Shown: positions 27,110 to 36,416 of the stretch, piece by piece | How positions within the stretch are numbered: position 1 is the stretch's first letter | Layout: each line of letters begins with the position of its first letter | Assembly: GCA_002500745.1 (NCBI GenBank) | Contig: DLST01000012.1 | Span: 266,521-330,520, forward strand | Length of the DNA stretch: 64,000 nucleotides | Reading direction: 5' to 3' | Origin: Sphingobacterium sp. UBA7855 | Lineage (GTDB): Bacteria; Bacteroidota; Bacteroidia; Sphingobacteriales; Sphingobacteriaceae | Position numbers and translations under genes: made by a program | Notes under the pieces: generated by a model | What the model saw: only the letters and a program-made list of their open reading frames with translations | Database searches by the model: none | What the model was told of the DNA's origin: nothing

Positions 27110-29226
27110 TACTTAAGTTCTAAATTTATCGCCGTCCCAAAAGGCAGTTTCTGCCCAGCTACGAGTGACTGTATTCCCACTCTCCCTTTTCCAGTCACGT
27201 GTGCTTTAAAGCCTGCGTTTTCTACCACATATAGGGCATCCATCAATCCCATTCCAACAACATTCGGAACAATTCCTTCTCTATATTTCAAGTCTACAAA
27301 CGGCACTCCCCGCGTAGATGTATCCACTTCTCCCCGCGCAATTGTATCCCAATTCACCGTATTAATTCCCAACCTATCGTACACTTTTTTACTCGCTTCT
27401 CTCGACCCTTGTAAAGTCAACGGCATTCTTCCACCTACATTGACCGCTTTAAACGTCTTTTTTCCTTTCATCTCCATATCGTTCGCGTACACCATATCGG
27501 CAAGCTCTTTAAATACAGGCCCTGCAACTGATCCACCATAATATCCATTTCTCGGGTTACGGATCACCACAATAATGGAATATTTCGGATCCTCAGCTGG
27601 AAAGTACCCTGCAAAGGAAGATTGGTAGCGTCGTGCACCATATCCTCTCGAACCATCTGCCATCTGGGCAGTACCAGTTTTTCCACCAGAACTATACAGC
27701 GGGCTCGCTACGCTTTTACCTGTCCCTTCAGTCATCACCCCTTCCATCATTCCCCTCACTTCTGATAAAGCATGGTCTGAAGCTATCTTTTCATTGAGGA
27801 CTTTAGCCTTAAACGTTTGAATCGTATTCCCCAAATGCCGAATTTCCTTAACAAAAAGTGGCGCTATCAATTTACCGTTATTTGCAACAGCATTATAAAA
27901 TGTCAACGTTTGCAACGGGGTAATCTTCATTTCATAGCCATAAGCCATCTGCACCAAAGACAATCCACTCCAGCTCTTGCTCTTCGACGATTTTACCAGA
28001 GGTACTCCTTCTCCCGGAATCTGCAGACCTAGTGTTTTCCCGAAACCGAAAGAATGCAGCTTCGAGGTAAATTGGTCTGGATTATCTTTATACGCTTGGT
28101 AAACAAATTTAGTAACCCCCACATTCGACGATTCCTCAAAAGCTCTTTTAGCCGAAATTACCGACTTCTTGGGCGCATGTGAATCACGAATGGTATGTTT
28201 GTAAATTGGCCAGTTACCATTACCAATATTTACAGTTGTACTCGAGTCAATTTTTTTATCATCAATCAAAGCTAGATAAGAAGCTAGCTTAAACGTTGAC
28301 CCCGGATCTGCACTTTGCGCAATGGCAAGATTGAACTTTTCACGATAGACCCCATCTTTATCGCGCATAAAGTTGGCCACCGCACGCACCTCCCCTGTTT
28401 TCACCTCCATCATCACAACACAACCTTCATCTGCATTACTCGTAATCATCTGCTTCTCTAGCGCCCTTTGCGCCATATCTTGCATATTTACATCAATGGT
28501 AGAGATAATATCAGACCCATCAACTGGAGCAACTTCGATATCTTTGTTAACAGGAATCCATACACCTCCTGCGATGCGCTGCATCAATCTTTTCCCACTT
28601 TTTCCGTCGATATATTCTCCATATGCACCTTCCAGTCCAACATGAATATTTTCTTTCACGTTTTTATAACCGATGGTTCTAGCAGCAAGATTGACAAAAG
28701 GCAAAATACGTTTGTTTTGGCGATCTGTAATCAAACAACTTGGAAAACGCTCCTTATTGACGCGAGCAGATTTAAGCAGTGGAAATTGCTTTACTCTTTT
28801 CAAATCCTGATGCGATACATTACGTTTAAGCAGCAAATAGCGTTGCTTTTTATTCCGTGCTTGTTTTAATAATGTCAAATACTGCCGAGATGATTTATCT
28901 TTAAAGAAATCAGCAAGCTTAATCGCCAAGGAGTCAACTTTTAAGTTGAAATACTCTTCATCCTCTTCTGGAATAGCCATGGCGTCGAAACGAAGCTCAT
29001 ACTCAGGCACTGAAGTAGCCAGCAAACTCCCGTCGTTTGAATAAATATTCCCACGAGCAGCTTCCACCTCCCGTTCCTGAATAGAAAGGCTATCCGCTAG
29101 AGCTTTCCAATGCTGTCCATCGACATACTGCAACTTTGCCATTTTTCCAAACACCAAAAACGCAAGCAACACGATAAGCCCAAAAGCAAAGTAGACACGA
29201 ACAAGAATCGTATTTCTGATACTCAT
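27109..29226 (-). CDS. ftsI: Septal transpeptidase FtsI/PBP3 with C-terminal PASTA domain
   Basis: A 705-residue class B penicillin-binding protein that cross-links septal peptidoglycan with FtsW. One N-terminal membrane helix (about 9-27), a dimerisation domain with ARGNIYSNDGSLLA, then the transpeptidase domain with catalytic Ser310 in STFK (310-313), SSN (366-368) and KTGT (516-519). A PASTA domain (about 650-705, starting VPNVVGMG) follows; this tail is absent from E. coli FtsI but common in Bacteroidota and Firmicutes. It lies 8 nt after the FtsL-like gene and overlaps murE by 1 nt. Confidence 0.96.
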   Translation of the reverse strand: MSIRNTILVRVYFAFGLIVLLAFLVFGKMAKLQYVDGQHWKALADSLSIQEREVEAARGNIYSNDGSLLATSVPEYELRFDAMAIPEEDEEYFNLKVDSLAIKLADFFKDKSSRQYLTLLKQARNKKQRYLLLKRNVSHQDLKRVKQFPLLKSARVNKERFPSCLITDRQNKRILPFVNLAARTIGYKNVKENIHVGLEGAYGEYIDGKSGKRLMQRIAGGVWIPVNKDIEVAPVDGSDIISTIDVNMQDMAQRALEKQMITSNADEGCVVMMEVKTGEVRAVANFMRDKDGVYREKFNLAIAQSADPGSTFKLASYLALIDDKKIDSSTTVNIGNGNWPIYKHTIRDSHAPKKSVISAKRAFEESSNVGVTKFVYQAYKDNPDQFTSKLHSFGFGKTLGLQIPGEGVPLVKSSKSKSWSGLSLVQMAYGYEMKITPLQTLTFYNAVANNGKLIAPLFVKEIRHLGNTIQTFKAKVLNEKIASDHALSEVRGMMEGVMTEGTGKSVASPLYSSGGKTGTAQMADGSRGYGARRYQSSFAGYFPAEDPKYSIIVVIRNPRNGYYGGSVAGPVFKELADMVYANDMEMKGKKTFKAVNVGGRMPLTLQGSREASKKVYDRLGINTVNWDTIARGEVDTSTRGVPFVDLKYREGIVPNVVGMGLMDALYVVENAGFKAHVTGKGRVGIQSLVAGQKLPFGTAINLELK

Positions 29227-29234
29227 AACTCTTC

Positions 29235-29648
29235 CTATTTATCTTCTTTATTCTCTATAACTTCGATCTTGATCGGTGGTTCCACTCGCTCTTTCAAACC
29301 CAAAGAATCTACACGCTTAGCAATTTCTGTTTGTGTAGACATTTTCATCAGTTCAGCGGAAAGAGACTTATGATCCCACCCCAATTCTTTCACCTCTTTA
29401 CTCACTTTATCGATACTCCGAATAGTTCGCTCGGCAAAATGACGATTGGAAATATACAACATCATCAGAAAGGCTATAAACGCTCCAAATGGCAAGTAAT
29501 GCAATATTCTGTTTAACGATAGGTCTCCAACGGTAAAAAGCGTTTTAATAAACGCTTCTGTTTGTTCGGCCTTTTCTTCGACAGTTTCTTGCAGTTCCTC
29601 TTGAACCTCTTCGCTCAACTCTTTCTGTCTTATGGTATTTCTGCTCAT
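29235..29648 (-). CDS. ftsL: FtsL-like cell division protein
   Basis: A 137-residue bitopic protein. A charged, Glu-rich cytoplasmic region (1-45) precedes a membrane segment (about 50-68, LPFGAFIAFLMMLYIS) and a predicted coiled coil (about 75-125) with heptad-like Ile/Leu/Val spacing. This layout and the position between rsmH and ftsI fit the Bacteroidota FtsL-like family, which bridges FtsQ and FtsW-FtsI. Identification rests on context and topology; primary sequence similarity to E. coli FtsL is not evident. Confidence 0.82.
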   Translation of the reverse strand: MSRNTIRQKELSEEVQEELQETVEEKAEQTEAFIKTLFTVGDLSLNRILHYLPFGAFIAFLMMLYISNRHFAERTIRSIDKVSKEVKELGWDHKSLSAELMKMSTQTEIAKRVDSLGLKERVEPPIKIEVIENKEDK

Positions 29649-29663
29649 CCTCTCGCTCCATTT

Positions 29664-30578
29664 TTAAGACACACCCAACTTTTCAGCAATACGCAGTTTC
29701 GCACTGCGCGATCTATTATTTAAAGCCAGCTCCTCCGCAGAAGCCGTAATCGCTTTACGGCTAACCACAAGAAATGGCTTAATTTCATTTCCAAAAAAAT
29801 CTTTCTCAACCTCTCCTTTAAACTTACCTTTAGCCATAAAATTTTTAACCAAACGATCCTCCAAAGAATGATAGGACATCACCGCCAATCGACCTTCAAC
29901 ATGTAGCACATCAACTGTTTGCAACAAAAATTCCTGTAAGGCTTCCAGCTCGCGATTCACTTCTATACGAAGCGCCTGAAAAACCTGCGCATGATACTTA
30001 TGTTCTTTACCTTTCGGAACCATCCGTTGAATTACCTCTTTCAATTCGGCAACAGTCTGGATCGGTTGCGCTAAACGCGCAGTAACAATTGTTTTTGCAA
30101 GCGACTTAGCATTCATGATTTCACCATACATCCCAAAAATGCGGTGAAGATCCTCCTCCGAATAGGTCGCCAAAAGCGACTTCGCATCTAAATCACCAAC
30201 TTGATCCATACGCATATCCAGATCCGCGTCAAAGCGAATAGAAAACCCACGATCAGCCGCATCAAATTGATGCGAAGAAACACCTAAATCTGCCAAAATC
30301 CCGTCTACTGAACGCACACCTTCCAAACGAAGACTATTTTTTAAAAACCTAAAGTTCTGATGTATCAATGTAAAGCGAGGGTCGTCGATCGCATTCTTCA
30401 ATGCATCCGGATCCTGATCAAAAGCAAATAACTTCCCTTCTGGCCCCAATCTCTTTAAAATCTCTCGAGAATGACCACCACCACCAAAAGTCACATCCAC
30501 ATATATGCCATTCGGCTTAATCGCCAAAGCATCCATGCACTCTTGTAACATAACCGGAACATGATAGACATTTTCCAT
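29664..30578 (-). CDS. rsmH: 16S rRNA (cytosine(1402)-N4)-methyltransferase
   Basis: A 304-residue SAM-dependent methyltransferase (formerly MraW) that makes N4-methylcytosine at position 1402 of 16S rRNA. The start YHVPVMLQECMDAL is family typical, followed by the SAM loop DVTFGGGGHSREIL, DLGVSSHQFD, DMRMDQ and the C-terminal MSYHSLEDRLVKNFM. The ATG at 30578 is chosen, 4 nt after the mraZ stop; the open frame continues to a TTG at 30593 inside mraZ. Second gene of the dcw cluster. Confidence 0.97.
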   Translation of the reverse strand: MENVYHVPVMLQECMDALAIKPNGIYVDVTFGGGGHSREILKRLGPEGKLFAFDQDPDALKNAIDDPRFTLIHQNFRFLKNSLRLEGVRSVDGILADLGVSSHQFDAADRGFSIRFDADLDMRMDQVGDLDAKSLLATYSEEDLHRIFGMYGEIMNAKSLAKTIVTARLAQPIQTVAELKEVIQRMVPKGKEHKYHAQVFQALRIEVNRELEALQEFLLQTVDVLHVEGRLAVMSYHSLEDRLVKNFMAKGKFKGEVEKDFFGNEIKPFLVVSRKAITASAEELALNNRSRSAKLRIAEKLGVS

Positions 30579-30582
30579 ACGC

Positions 30583-31044
30583 TTATAGTCCAAAATTAAT
30601 ATCCCCCATTACCTCTGCCGCCAAAGATGATATATCCTCTACTCCGCCATCACCCATCAATTCCTCATATCCTTCTTTTGACCAAACCTCAATCTTATTA
30701 AACTGACAAGCCAAAACCAATTCAGTGCTTATGCCAGCAAATTCCAACAAACTTTTTGGTAACAAAACACGCCCCGCAGCATCCAACGTTAATTCCGTAG
30801 CGCCACGCGTAAAAGCACGCACAAACGCCCGTACTTTAGGATCGAATTGATTCAATTTCGCCAGCTTAGCCGTCATCAAATCCCACTCTTCTCTTGGATA
30901 AAATACCAGATGTTTCTCAAAACCGCGATTCACAACAAGACCATCCCGCTCTACATGAGGCATTTGCCTCTTGAGCGCAGCTGGCAACACCATCCTTCCT
31001 TTGGCGTCTAGCTTGCATTCGAATTCTCCGATCAACTGAGTCAT
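30583..31044 (-). CDS. mraZ: Transcriptional regulator / division protein MraZ
   Basis: A 153-residue protein with two AbrB-like SpoVT/MraZ domains. Each carries the family core: DAKGRMVLPAALK near residue 13 and DAAGRVLLPKSLL near 90. MraZ is a DNA-binding repressor of its own dcw operon in E. coli, recognising TGGGN repeats 10 bp apart. Such repeats are present 37-66 nt upstream (31081-31110), so autoregulation is likely here. First gene of the cluster. Confidence 0.96.
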   Translation of the reverse strand: MTQLIGEFECKLDAKGRMVLPAALKRQMPHVERDGLVVNRGFEKHLVFYPREEWDLMTAKLAKLNQFDPKVRAFVRAFTRGATELTLDAAGRVLLPKSLLEFAGISTELVLACQFNKIEVWSKEGYEELMGDGGVEDISSLAAEVMGDINFGL

Positions 31045-31074
31045 ATCGTCAATTATCCTATTCTAATTTAAATG

Positions 31075-31082
31075 TAAAAGTA
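31075..31082 (-). promoter_or_regulatory. Candidate -7 element of the mraZ (dcw) promoter
   Basis: TACTTTTA on the minus strand, one base from TAnnTTTG, 31 nt before the mraZ ATG. The MraZ-type boxes begin at its upstream edge and would cover the -33 region. Confidence 0.35.
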
Positions 31083-31110
31083 TACACTTTCTCCCACTTT
31101 CCCCCACTTT
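31081..31110 (-). promoter_or_regulatory. MraZ-binding repeats upstream of mraZ
   Basis: On the minus strand three exact 10-nt units: AAAGTGGGGG, AAAGTGGGAG and AAAGTGTATA. The first two contain TGGGG and TGGGA; the third is degenerate. Spacing and sequence match the TGGGN repeat operator known for MraZ in E. coli and Mycoplasma. They lie 37-66 nt upstream of the mraZ start codon. Confidence 0.8.
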
Positions 31111-31121
31111 ATAACATAAAA

Positions 31122-31133
31122 AAGTTTTCCACA
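31122..31133 (+). promoter_or_regulatory. 12-mer AAGTTTTCCACA upstream of mraZ
   Basis: An exact copy of the 12-mer present three times between ftsA and ftsZ, placed 12 nt upstream of the MraZ repeats. It is a possible DnaA-type box; the binding protein is not known. Confidence 0.5.
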
Positions 31134-31478
31134 TCAATAAATAGCTACAACAGACAAAATCTTCTTTGAAAGAAAAATGCTGCAAAACCTAATTTACAAG
31201 CAGTTAAATCCATATTAACTTATAAATACCCCATGTTATAGCACAGTTTATTGTCCATACTTTTCTCTAATAAATTTGAAATGAATTGTAAAAATCTTGG
31301 GCCTATCCACTTAATTTCGACCATTTTTTTAGTAAAAGAAGATAAAGTGGGAGCCATAAAAAAGACGAAAGAGCATTGTGGAAGAAAGTGGGAGGAGGCT
31401 ATTCAAATAACCCAAGCAGAATTCGTTATTGTCGAGTAAAACCAATAATTTTGCGTCAAATATAATTTTCATAACGAT
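31134..31478. other. Divergent intergenic region between mraZ and aspS
   Basis: AT-rich region without a convincing gene. It holds TGGGA/TGGAA half-sites on the plus strand (31348-31352, 31379-31383, 31389-31393) and the -7 candidate of aspS at 31446. A 62-codon frame at 31251-31439 starts with TTG and shows no recognisable domain. Confidence 0.5.
31446..31453 (+). promoter_or_regulatory. -7 element of aspS
   Basis: TAATTTTG, an exact TAnnTTTG match, 25 nt before the aspS ATG. The expected TTG upstream is only present as TTCG. Confidence 0.5.
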
Positions 31479-33230
31479 ATGCACAGAACACACACTTGTG
31501 GCGAATTGACACTAGCTGACTTAGGGAAGACGGTTACCCTAAGTGGATGGGTTCAAAAATCCCGCGATTTAGGCGGTATGACTTTCATCGATGTTAGAGA
31601 CCGATATGGTATCACACAATTAACGTTCAATGCAGATGATGATGCGTCTTTACGCGCCAGTGCCCGCGAACTCGGAAGAGAATATGTCATCAAGGTAACT
31701 GGAGAGGTTATCGAACGCTCTAATAAAAATGCTAAAATCCCCACTGGAGATATTGAAATCAAGGTTTTAAATCTTGAAATACTAAATGCCGCAAAATTAC
31801 CCCCATTTACAATAGAAGATGAAACAGATGGTGGCGATGATATTCGAATGAAGTATAGATACTTGGATTTACGCCGTAACCCCGTGCGCGAAAACCTTAT
31901 TTTACGCCATAAAACTTCACAAGAAATTCGCCGTTATCTTGACTCCCAAAATTTTTTGGAAGTTGAAACCCCTTATCTAATTAAATCAACTCCAGAGGGA
32001 GCACGTGATTTTGTAGTCCCTTCTCGGATGAATCCAGGAGAGTTTTATGCGTTACCACAATCACCTCAAACCTTTAAGCAACTCTTGATGGTCTCAGGTT
32101 TTGACCGCTATTTTCAGATTGTAAAATGCTTCCGTGATGAAGATCTACGTGCAGATCGCCAACCAGAATTTACACAAATAGATTGCGAAATGTCGTTTGT
32201 GGAGCAAGAAGATGTTCTAAATATCTTCGAAGGGCTTGCAAAACACATATTCAAAACAATCAAGGGGATCGACCTAGGTACTGTTCCCCGTATGACTTAC
32301 GCAGACGCGATGCGTCTCTACGGATCCGACAAACCGGATATCCGTTTCGGAATGCAGTTTGTCGAACTAAACGATGTTGCCAAAGGAAAAGGTTTCCCCG
32401 TATTTGATGCCGCGGAATTAGTGGTGGGAATAAATGCTGAAAACTGTGCTCATTACACCAGAAAACAATTGGATGCACTGACAGATTTCATCAAACGTCC
32501 ACAAATCGGCGCAACCGGATTGGTCTATGCGCGTGTTAATGAAGATGGTTCAGTCAAGTCCTCTGTGGATAAATTCTTCACCCCAGAACAACTTAGTGCA
32601 ATCGCGACAGCGTTCCACGCGAAACCGGGCGATCTTTTACTAATTATGGCAGGAGGAACAGATAAAGTTCGCAAACAACTCAATGAATTACGCCTTGAAG
32701 TTGCGTCACAACTCGGTTTTCGTAACAAAGAAACCTTTGCTCCATTATGGGTCGTTGACTTCCCGCTATTGGAATGGGACGAAGAAAACGGTCGTTACCA
32801 CGCCATGCACCACCCGTTCACTTCACCAAAACCGGAAGATATACCGCTTTTAGATACCAACCCCGGAGAAGTAAGGGCAAATGCTTATGACTTTGTATTA
32901 AATGGCGTAGAAGTAGGTGGTGGTTCAATCCGTATCCACGACAGAGAACTTCAATCGCTCATGTTCAAACATTTAGGATTCAGCTCCGAAGATGCAAAAA
33001 AACAATTTGGATTCTTAATGGAGGCCTTTACATTTGGTGCTCCCCCACATGGCGGATTGGCTTTTGGCTTTGACCGACTAGTATCCTTATTGGCAGGCTT
33101 AGACTCTATCCGCGACGTCATCGCCTTCCCAAAAAATAATTCGGGAAGAGATGTTATGATTGACGCTCCGTCAACCATTCACCAAGAGCAGCTGGATGAA
33201 CTCAACTTAAATATTGCGATAAATTCATAA
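31479..33230 (+). CDS. aspS: Aspartate--tRNA ligase
   Basis: A 583-residue class II aminoacyl-tRNA synthetase. The N-terminal OB-fold anticodon-binding domain begins [16 protein letters not shown] and contains [12 protein letters not shown]. Motif 2 is [18 protein letters not shown]; the bacterial-type GAD insertion occupies about 285-410; motif 3 is [15 protein letters not shown]. Length matches bacterial AspRS (about 590), not the shorter archaeal type. Whether it also charges tRNA-Asn cannot be told from this window. It is transcribed away from mraZ and has its own terminator. Confidence 0.97.
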   Translation: MHRTHTCGELTLADLGKTVTLSGWVQKSRDLGGMTFIDVRDRYGITQLTFNADDDASLRASARELGREYVIKVTGEVIERSNKNAKIPTGDIEIKVLNLEILNAAKLPPFTIEDETDGGDDIRMKYRYLDLRRNPVRENLILRHKTSQEIRRYLDSQNFLEVETPYLIKSTPEGARDFVVPSRMNPGEFYALPQSPQTFKQLLMVSGFDRYFQIVKCFRDEDLRADRQPEFTQIDCEMSFVEQEDVLNIFEGLAKHIFKTIKGIDLGTVPRMTYADAMRLYGSDKPDIRFGMQFVELNDVAKGKGFPVFDAAELVVGINAENCAHYTRKQLDALTDFIKRPQIGATGLVYARVNEDGSVKSSVDKFFTPEQLSAIATAFHAKPGDLLLIMAGGTDKVRKQLNELRLEVASQLGFRNKETFAPLWVVDFPLLEWDEENGRYHAMHHPFTSPKPEDIPLLDTNPGEVRANAYDFVLNGVEVGGGSIRIHDRELQSLMFKHLGFSSEDAKKQFGFLMEAFTFGAPPHGGLAFGFDRLVSLLAGLDSIRDVIAFPKNNSGRDVMIDAPSTIHQEQLDELNLNIAINS

Positions 33231-33277
33231 ATTATGTAACTCGGTTTTCGAGAAACAATTTATTAACAGTATATTTA

Positions 33278-33306
33278 AAAGTTGGTAATTTTTACCAACT
33301 TTTTTT
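33278..33306 (+). terminator. Intrinsic terminator of aspS
   Basis: AAAGTTGGTAA pairs with TTACCAACTTT around a TTT loop, followed by T residues to 33306. It begins about 48 nt after the aspS stop. Confidence 0.88.
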
Positions 33307-33326
33307 GTGAAAAATTAGCAGATTAG

Positions 33327-34715
33327 ATGGCAGAGAGTACCGCTAATGCATTTATTGAGGAAAGTGCACGAAAAGCATTTGATACCAAACACCGCGATAT
33401 TATCAATTACAATATCGACAAATACAGCATGGCTTTCGAAAAAGGCAAGAGCAAATTTGCAAATCTTGAAAATAGCAAGATAAAAGCCAATTTGATCAAG
33501 TGGAAGGTTATGGAAAATCTCGACCATTATCTGTTGCAGTTTGAAGCAAATTTCACTGCACGAGGTGGAAAAGTCATCTGGGCAAACGACGCCACAGAAG
33601 CACTGGAAGAGATCTATACAATTATTCAGCGTAAAAAGGCAAAGTCTGTAGTCAAGTCCAAATCGATGGCAACAGAAGAGATTGAGCTCAATCATTTTCT
33701 GGCTTCCAAAAATATTGATGCAATAGAAACCGATCTAGGGGAATATATTATTCAGCTGCTCGATCAAAAACCCTATCATTTTGTTACCCCAGCCATGCAC
33801 TTGAGCCTGGAAGATATTGCCAAGCTTTTTCATGAGAAATTTGATACCCCATTAGATGCTTCCGCAGAACAACTGACGATGAAAGCGCGTGAATTACTTC
33901 GTGATCGCTACTTATCAGCTGAAGTCGGAATTACTGGGGCCAATTTTCTGATTGCTGAAACTGGCAGCCTAGCGATTACCGAAAATGAAGGAAATGCCCG
34001 ATTGACATCGACGTTCCCCAAAACACATATCGCTGTAGTTGGAATAGAGAAAATAATACCCAACTTACAGGACTTAGACCTATTTTGGCCGCTTTTATCT
34101 ACACACGGTACTGGTCAGAATTTAACGGTTTACAATACACTACTTACAGGGCCTAAACAAGCTTACGAATCCGACGGTCCCGAAGAGATGTATGTCATTC
34201 TGCTAGACAATGGCCGAAGCAAACTGCTTGCTGAAAAAGAACAGCGTCAAGGCTTGTATTGCATCCGTTGCGGAGCCTGCCTCAATGTATGCCCAATCTA
34301 TCAGAACATCGGCGGCCATACTTATGAAACAACTTATCAAGGCCCAATTGGATCGCTCATATCGCCGCATCTAAATGGAATGAAGGAATTTAAACACCTG
34401 AGCTACGCGTCTACACTCTGTGGAAAATGTACTGAGGTCTGTCCGGTTGGTATTGACATACAACGCATGCTCCTTGTGAACAGAAAAGATTCAGTTGATC
34501 AAGGTCTAGCTTCAAAAACGGAGGAAAAAGCTTGGCAGTGGTTCACTTATGGAATTATGCGAAGAAAATTGGTCGATTTTTTCGGTGGAAAATTCAAAAA
34601 TTTTTTCATCCGAAAACTCTTTCAGAAAACTTGGGGTGATCAACGGGAGTTACCAAAATTGGCTGACAAATCGTTCTCCAAACAGTGGAAAGAACATCAA
34701 AAAAATAAAGAATAA
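33327..34715 (+). CDS. lutB: LutB/LldF-type iron-sulfur protein (lactate utilisation family)
   Basis: A 462-residue cytosolic protein of the LutB (LldF/YkgF) family. The N-terminal two thirds is the LUD domain (about 60-300), including GITGANFLIAETGSL. Two 4Fe-4S ferredoxin motifs follow: CIRCGACLNVCP near residue 312 and CGKCTEVCPVGI near 369. LutB normally works with LutA and LutC to oxidise L-lactate to pyruvate; neither is adjacent here, so the partners must lie elsewhere or the protein has another electron-transfer role. The ATG at 33327 is the first of the frame. Confidence 0.9.
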   Translation: MAESTANAFIEESARKAFDTKHRDIINYNIDKYSMAFEKGKSKFANLENSKIKANLIKWKVMENLDHYLLQFEANFTARGGKVIWANDATEALEEIYTIIQRKKAKSVVKSKSMATEEIELNHFLASKNIDAIETDLGEYIIQLLDQKPYHFVTPAMHLSLEDIAKLFHEKFDTPLDASAEQLTMKARELLRDRYLSAEVGITGANFLIAETGSLAITENEGNARLTSTFPKTHIAVVGIEKIIPNLQDLDLFWPLLSTHGTGQNLTVYNTLLTGPKQAYESDGPEEMYVILLDNGRSKLLAEKEQRQGLYCIRCGACLNVCPIYQNIGGHTYETTYQGPIGSLISPHLNGMKEFKHLSYASTLCGKCTEVCPVGIDIQRMLLVNRKDSVDQGLASKTEEKAWQWFTYGIMRRKLVDFFGGKFKNFFIRKLFQKTWGDQRELPKLADKSFSKQWKEHQKNKE

Positions 34716-34727
34716 TAAAACAAGAAA

Positions 34728-34748
34728 GAGGGAACCGATGGTTCCCTC
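34728..34748. terminator. Hairpin between lutB and the convergent secreted-protein gene
   Basis: GAGGGAACC pairs with GGTTCCCTC around a GAT loop. On the minus strand a T-rich stretch follows; on the plus strand no T run is present, so it fits better as a terminator for the leftward gene. Confidence 0.5.
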
Positions 34749-34799
34749 CTCTACTAACACTCACCAATATTTAATATGAAAACTAACCTTTTTTAATGT

Positions 34800-35306
34800 T
34801 TATGATGCTTTTACATCGGCGTCATTTGTTTTATTCACTTCTCCTTTTCTAAAGTCTTTTCTTTTGAGCTGTCTGTCTTTTTTCCAATGCTCTTTGTGCA
34901 TTTTTCGATTTTCAGCATAAGAATCTTTTAACGTTTTTTGCTGCTCTGGGGTTAACATTCCCATCATTTTTTCATGCTCCGCCAAACGTTGCTTTCTCAT
35001 TTTTGCACGATGTTCCTTCCGTTCAGCGGCCATTTTCTGATGATCCTGTGCTTGCTTCAAATTAAAGGCATAGATATCTTTACGCTGTTTATCTGTAAAT
35101 TTTAGCTTCTGATCCATGCGATCAGTTTTCATCTTAGCTACTTCCTCAGGAGTTTTATTTTTAAAACCATCTTGCATCCTTCCACCTCTATGTTTATGCA
35201 ATGAAGTTTGCATTTCTTTTAATTCTGGTTTAACATCTTTTTTTTCTTGAGCGAAACCGGCTAACATCAATCCAGATAGAGCCAAACTTAACATCAATTT
35301 TTTCAT
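34800..35306 (-). CDS. Secreted helical protein, Spy/CpxP-like repeats
   Basis: A 168-residue exported protein. The signal peptide (about 1-20, ending GFAQ) is followed by an almost wholly helical, highly charged region rich in Lys, Met, Gln, Glu and His. Two segments resemble LTxxQ motifs: KFTDKQRKDIYAF and MLTPEQQKTLKDSY, as in Spy/CpxP-type periplasmic chaperones; Bacteroidota relatives are often annotated DUF4890. Function (folding stress or metal-linked envelope response) is inference. The ATG at 35306 starts a normal signal peptide; the frame extends a further 10 codons without a better start. Confidence 0.7.
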   Translation of the reverse strand: MKKLMLSLALSGLMLAGFAQEKKDVKPELKEMQTSLHKHRGGRMQDGFKNKTPEEVAKMKTDRMDQKLKFTDKQRKDIYAFNLKQAQDHQKMAAERKEHRAKMRKQRLAEHEKMMGMLTPEQQKTLKDSYAENRKMHKEHWKKDRQLKRKDFRKGEVNKTNDADVKAS

Positions 35307-35435
35307 TTCTTTATTTTTTTTAAAACCAACAATCATTTTTTTAATAAGTACTCTTTTTCAACTTATTTATTAGTAAGAGCGATATCGGCTATCAAAAGTT
35401 TAATTGATGATTTGTTAAATAAAGTTAAGAAAAGC

Positions 35436-36344
35436 TTATTGGCTTACAGCACTTAAACGGATCGGTAACGTATACGCCACACGTACTTTAAGTCCATTCT
35501 GTACCCCAGGCTTCCATTTTTTCGCCTTCTTCAATAAGTTTATAGCAGCCTCCCCAGTACCAAATTTCATGTCACGTTTGACAACAATATCTGTTAATGA
35601 CCCATCTTTCTCAACGACAAAAGAAACCTCTATAATACCAGATACCCCCTGATCTAAAGCCTCTTGCGGAAAGCTATAATTCTCGGCAATCCATTTCATA
35701 AACGCGGGTAACCCTCCTATAGGTATTGGCATAATCTCCACCGATGTAAATGTATTGTTAGCATCACCATTGGTTCCACCGCTGGATACCGAACCAATCC
35801 CGTAGCCAGTAATATCACCATCTCTTTTCGAAGAACCAAATTCACCGCGCGCAATGTACGTTCCTGATGGACTTGCTTTCAATGTAATCCTTGAAGTCAT
35901 TGTATTGGGATTCTTCAGCTCATCCTGACGCACAAGTTCTTCCGTAACTTGATTGGCTTTGGCCACTTTTATATCAGGCATTCTCACCAGATCAAATTTG
36001 GATACATCTTGGGCAACCTGCTGCGGGGCTTTCTCATGCATCGTTACCGCTTCTTCAGGAACCGCCTCTTTTTCCTCTACCTTTTTTTGAATTTCTTCCA
36101 GCATGTCGGGTCCGATATCTTTTACCGTATAAATCACGGCTGGAACAGTTTGCTTAAAATATGTATTATAGGCATAGGATCCTCCTATCAGCAAAACTGC
36201 AAAAGAAACAACAATTCCTAAACCTACATTTGTTGCTTTATCAGAGAGATTTCGCAACTCGTAAGCACCATACATTTTGTTACGACCAGCAAAAATAACG
36301 TCCAGCCATTCTTTGCGGTAGATATTCAATTTAGAGTTCATCAT
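35436..36344 (-). CDS. TonB-like energy transducer
   Basis: A 302-residue protein. The cytoplasmic N-terminus has KEWLDVIFAGRNKMYGAYELR, a Bacteroidota TonB hallmark; one membrane helix (about 43-62) follows, then a Glu/Pro/Val-rich periplasmic linker and a C-terminal TonB domain (about 215-300) with GISGIIEVSFVV-like strands (VSGIIEVSFVVEKDGSL) and KKWKPGVQNG. TonB transmits proton-motive force from ExbB/ExbD to outer-membrane transporters; no exbBD or TonB-dependent receptor gene is adjacent. Two ATG codons are consecutive at the start. Probably monocistronic. Confidence 0.88.
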   Translation of the reverse strand: MMNSKLNIYRKEWLDVIFAGRNKMYGAYELRNLSDKATNVGLGIVVSFAVLLIGGSYAYNTYFKQTVPAVIYTVKDIGPDMLEEIQKKVEEKEAVPEEAVTMHEKAPQQVAQDVSKFDLVRMPDIKVAKANQVTEELVRQDELKNPNTMTSRITLKASPSGTYIARGEFGSSKRDGDITGYGIGSVSSGGTNGDANNTFTSVEIMPIPIGGLPAFMKWIAENYSFPQEALDQGVSGIIEVSFVVEKDGSLTDIVVKRDMKFGTGEAAINLLKKAKKWKPGVQNGLKVRVAYTLPIRLSAVSQ

Positions 36345-36416
36345 AACATTAAAGTTTAAATCTTTTCATTATGATGCGCGAAAGCCTTATATTTCACAAA
36401 AAAAATATAGATGCTT

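Noticed and set aside
31251..31439. A 62-codon frame between mraZ and aspS
   Set aside because: It starts with TTG, has no domain or signal, and lies over probable regulatory half-sites; composition looks intergenic.
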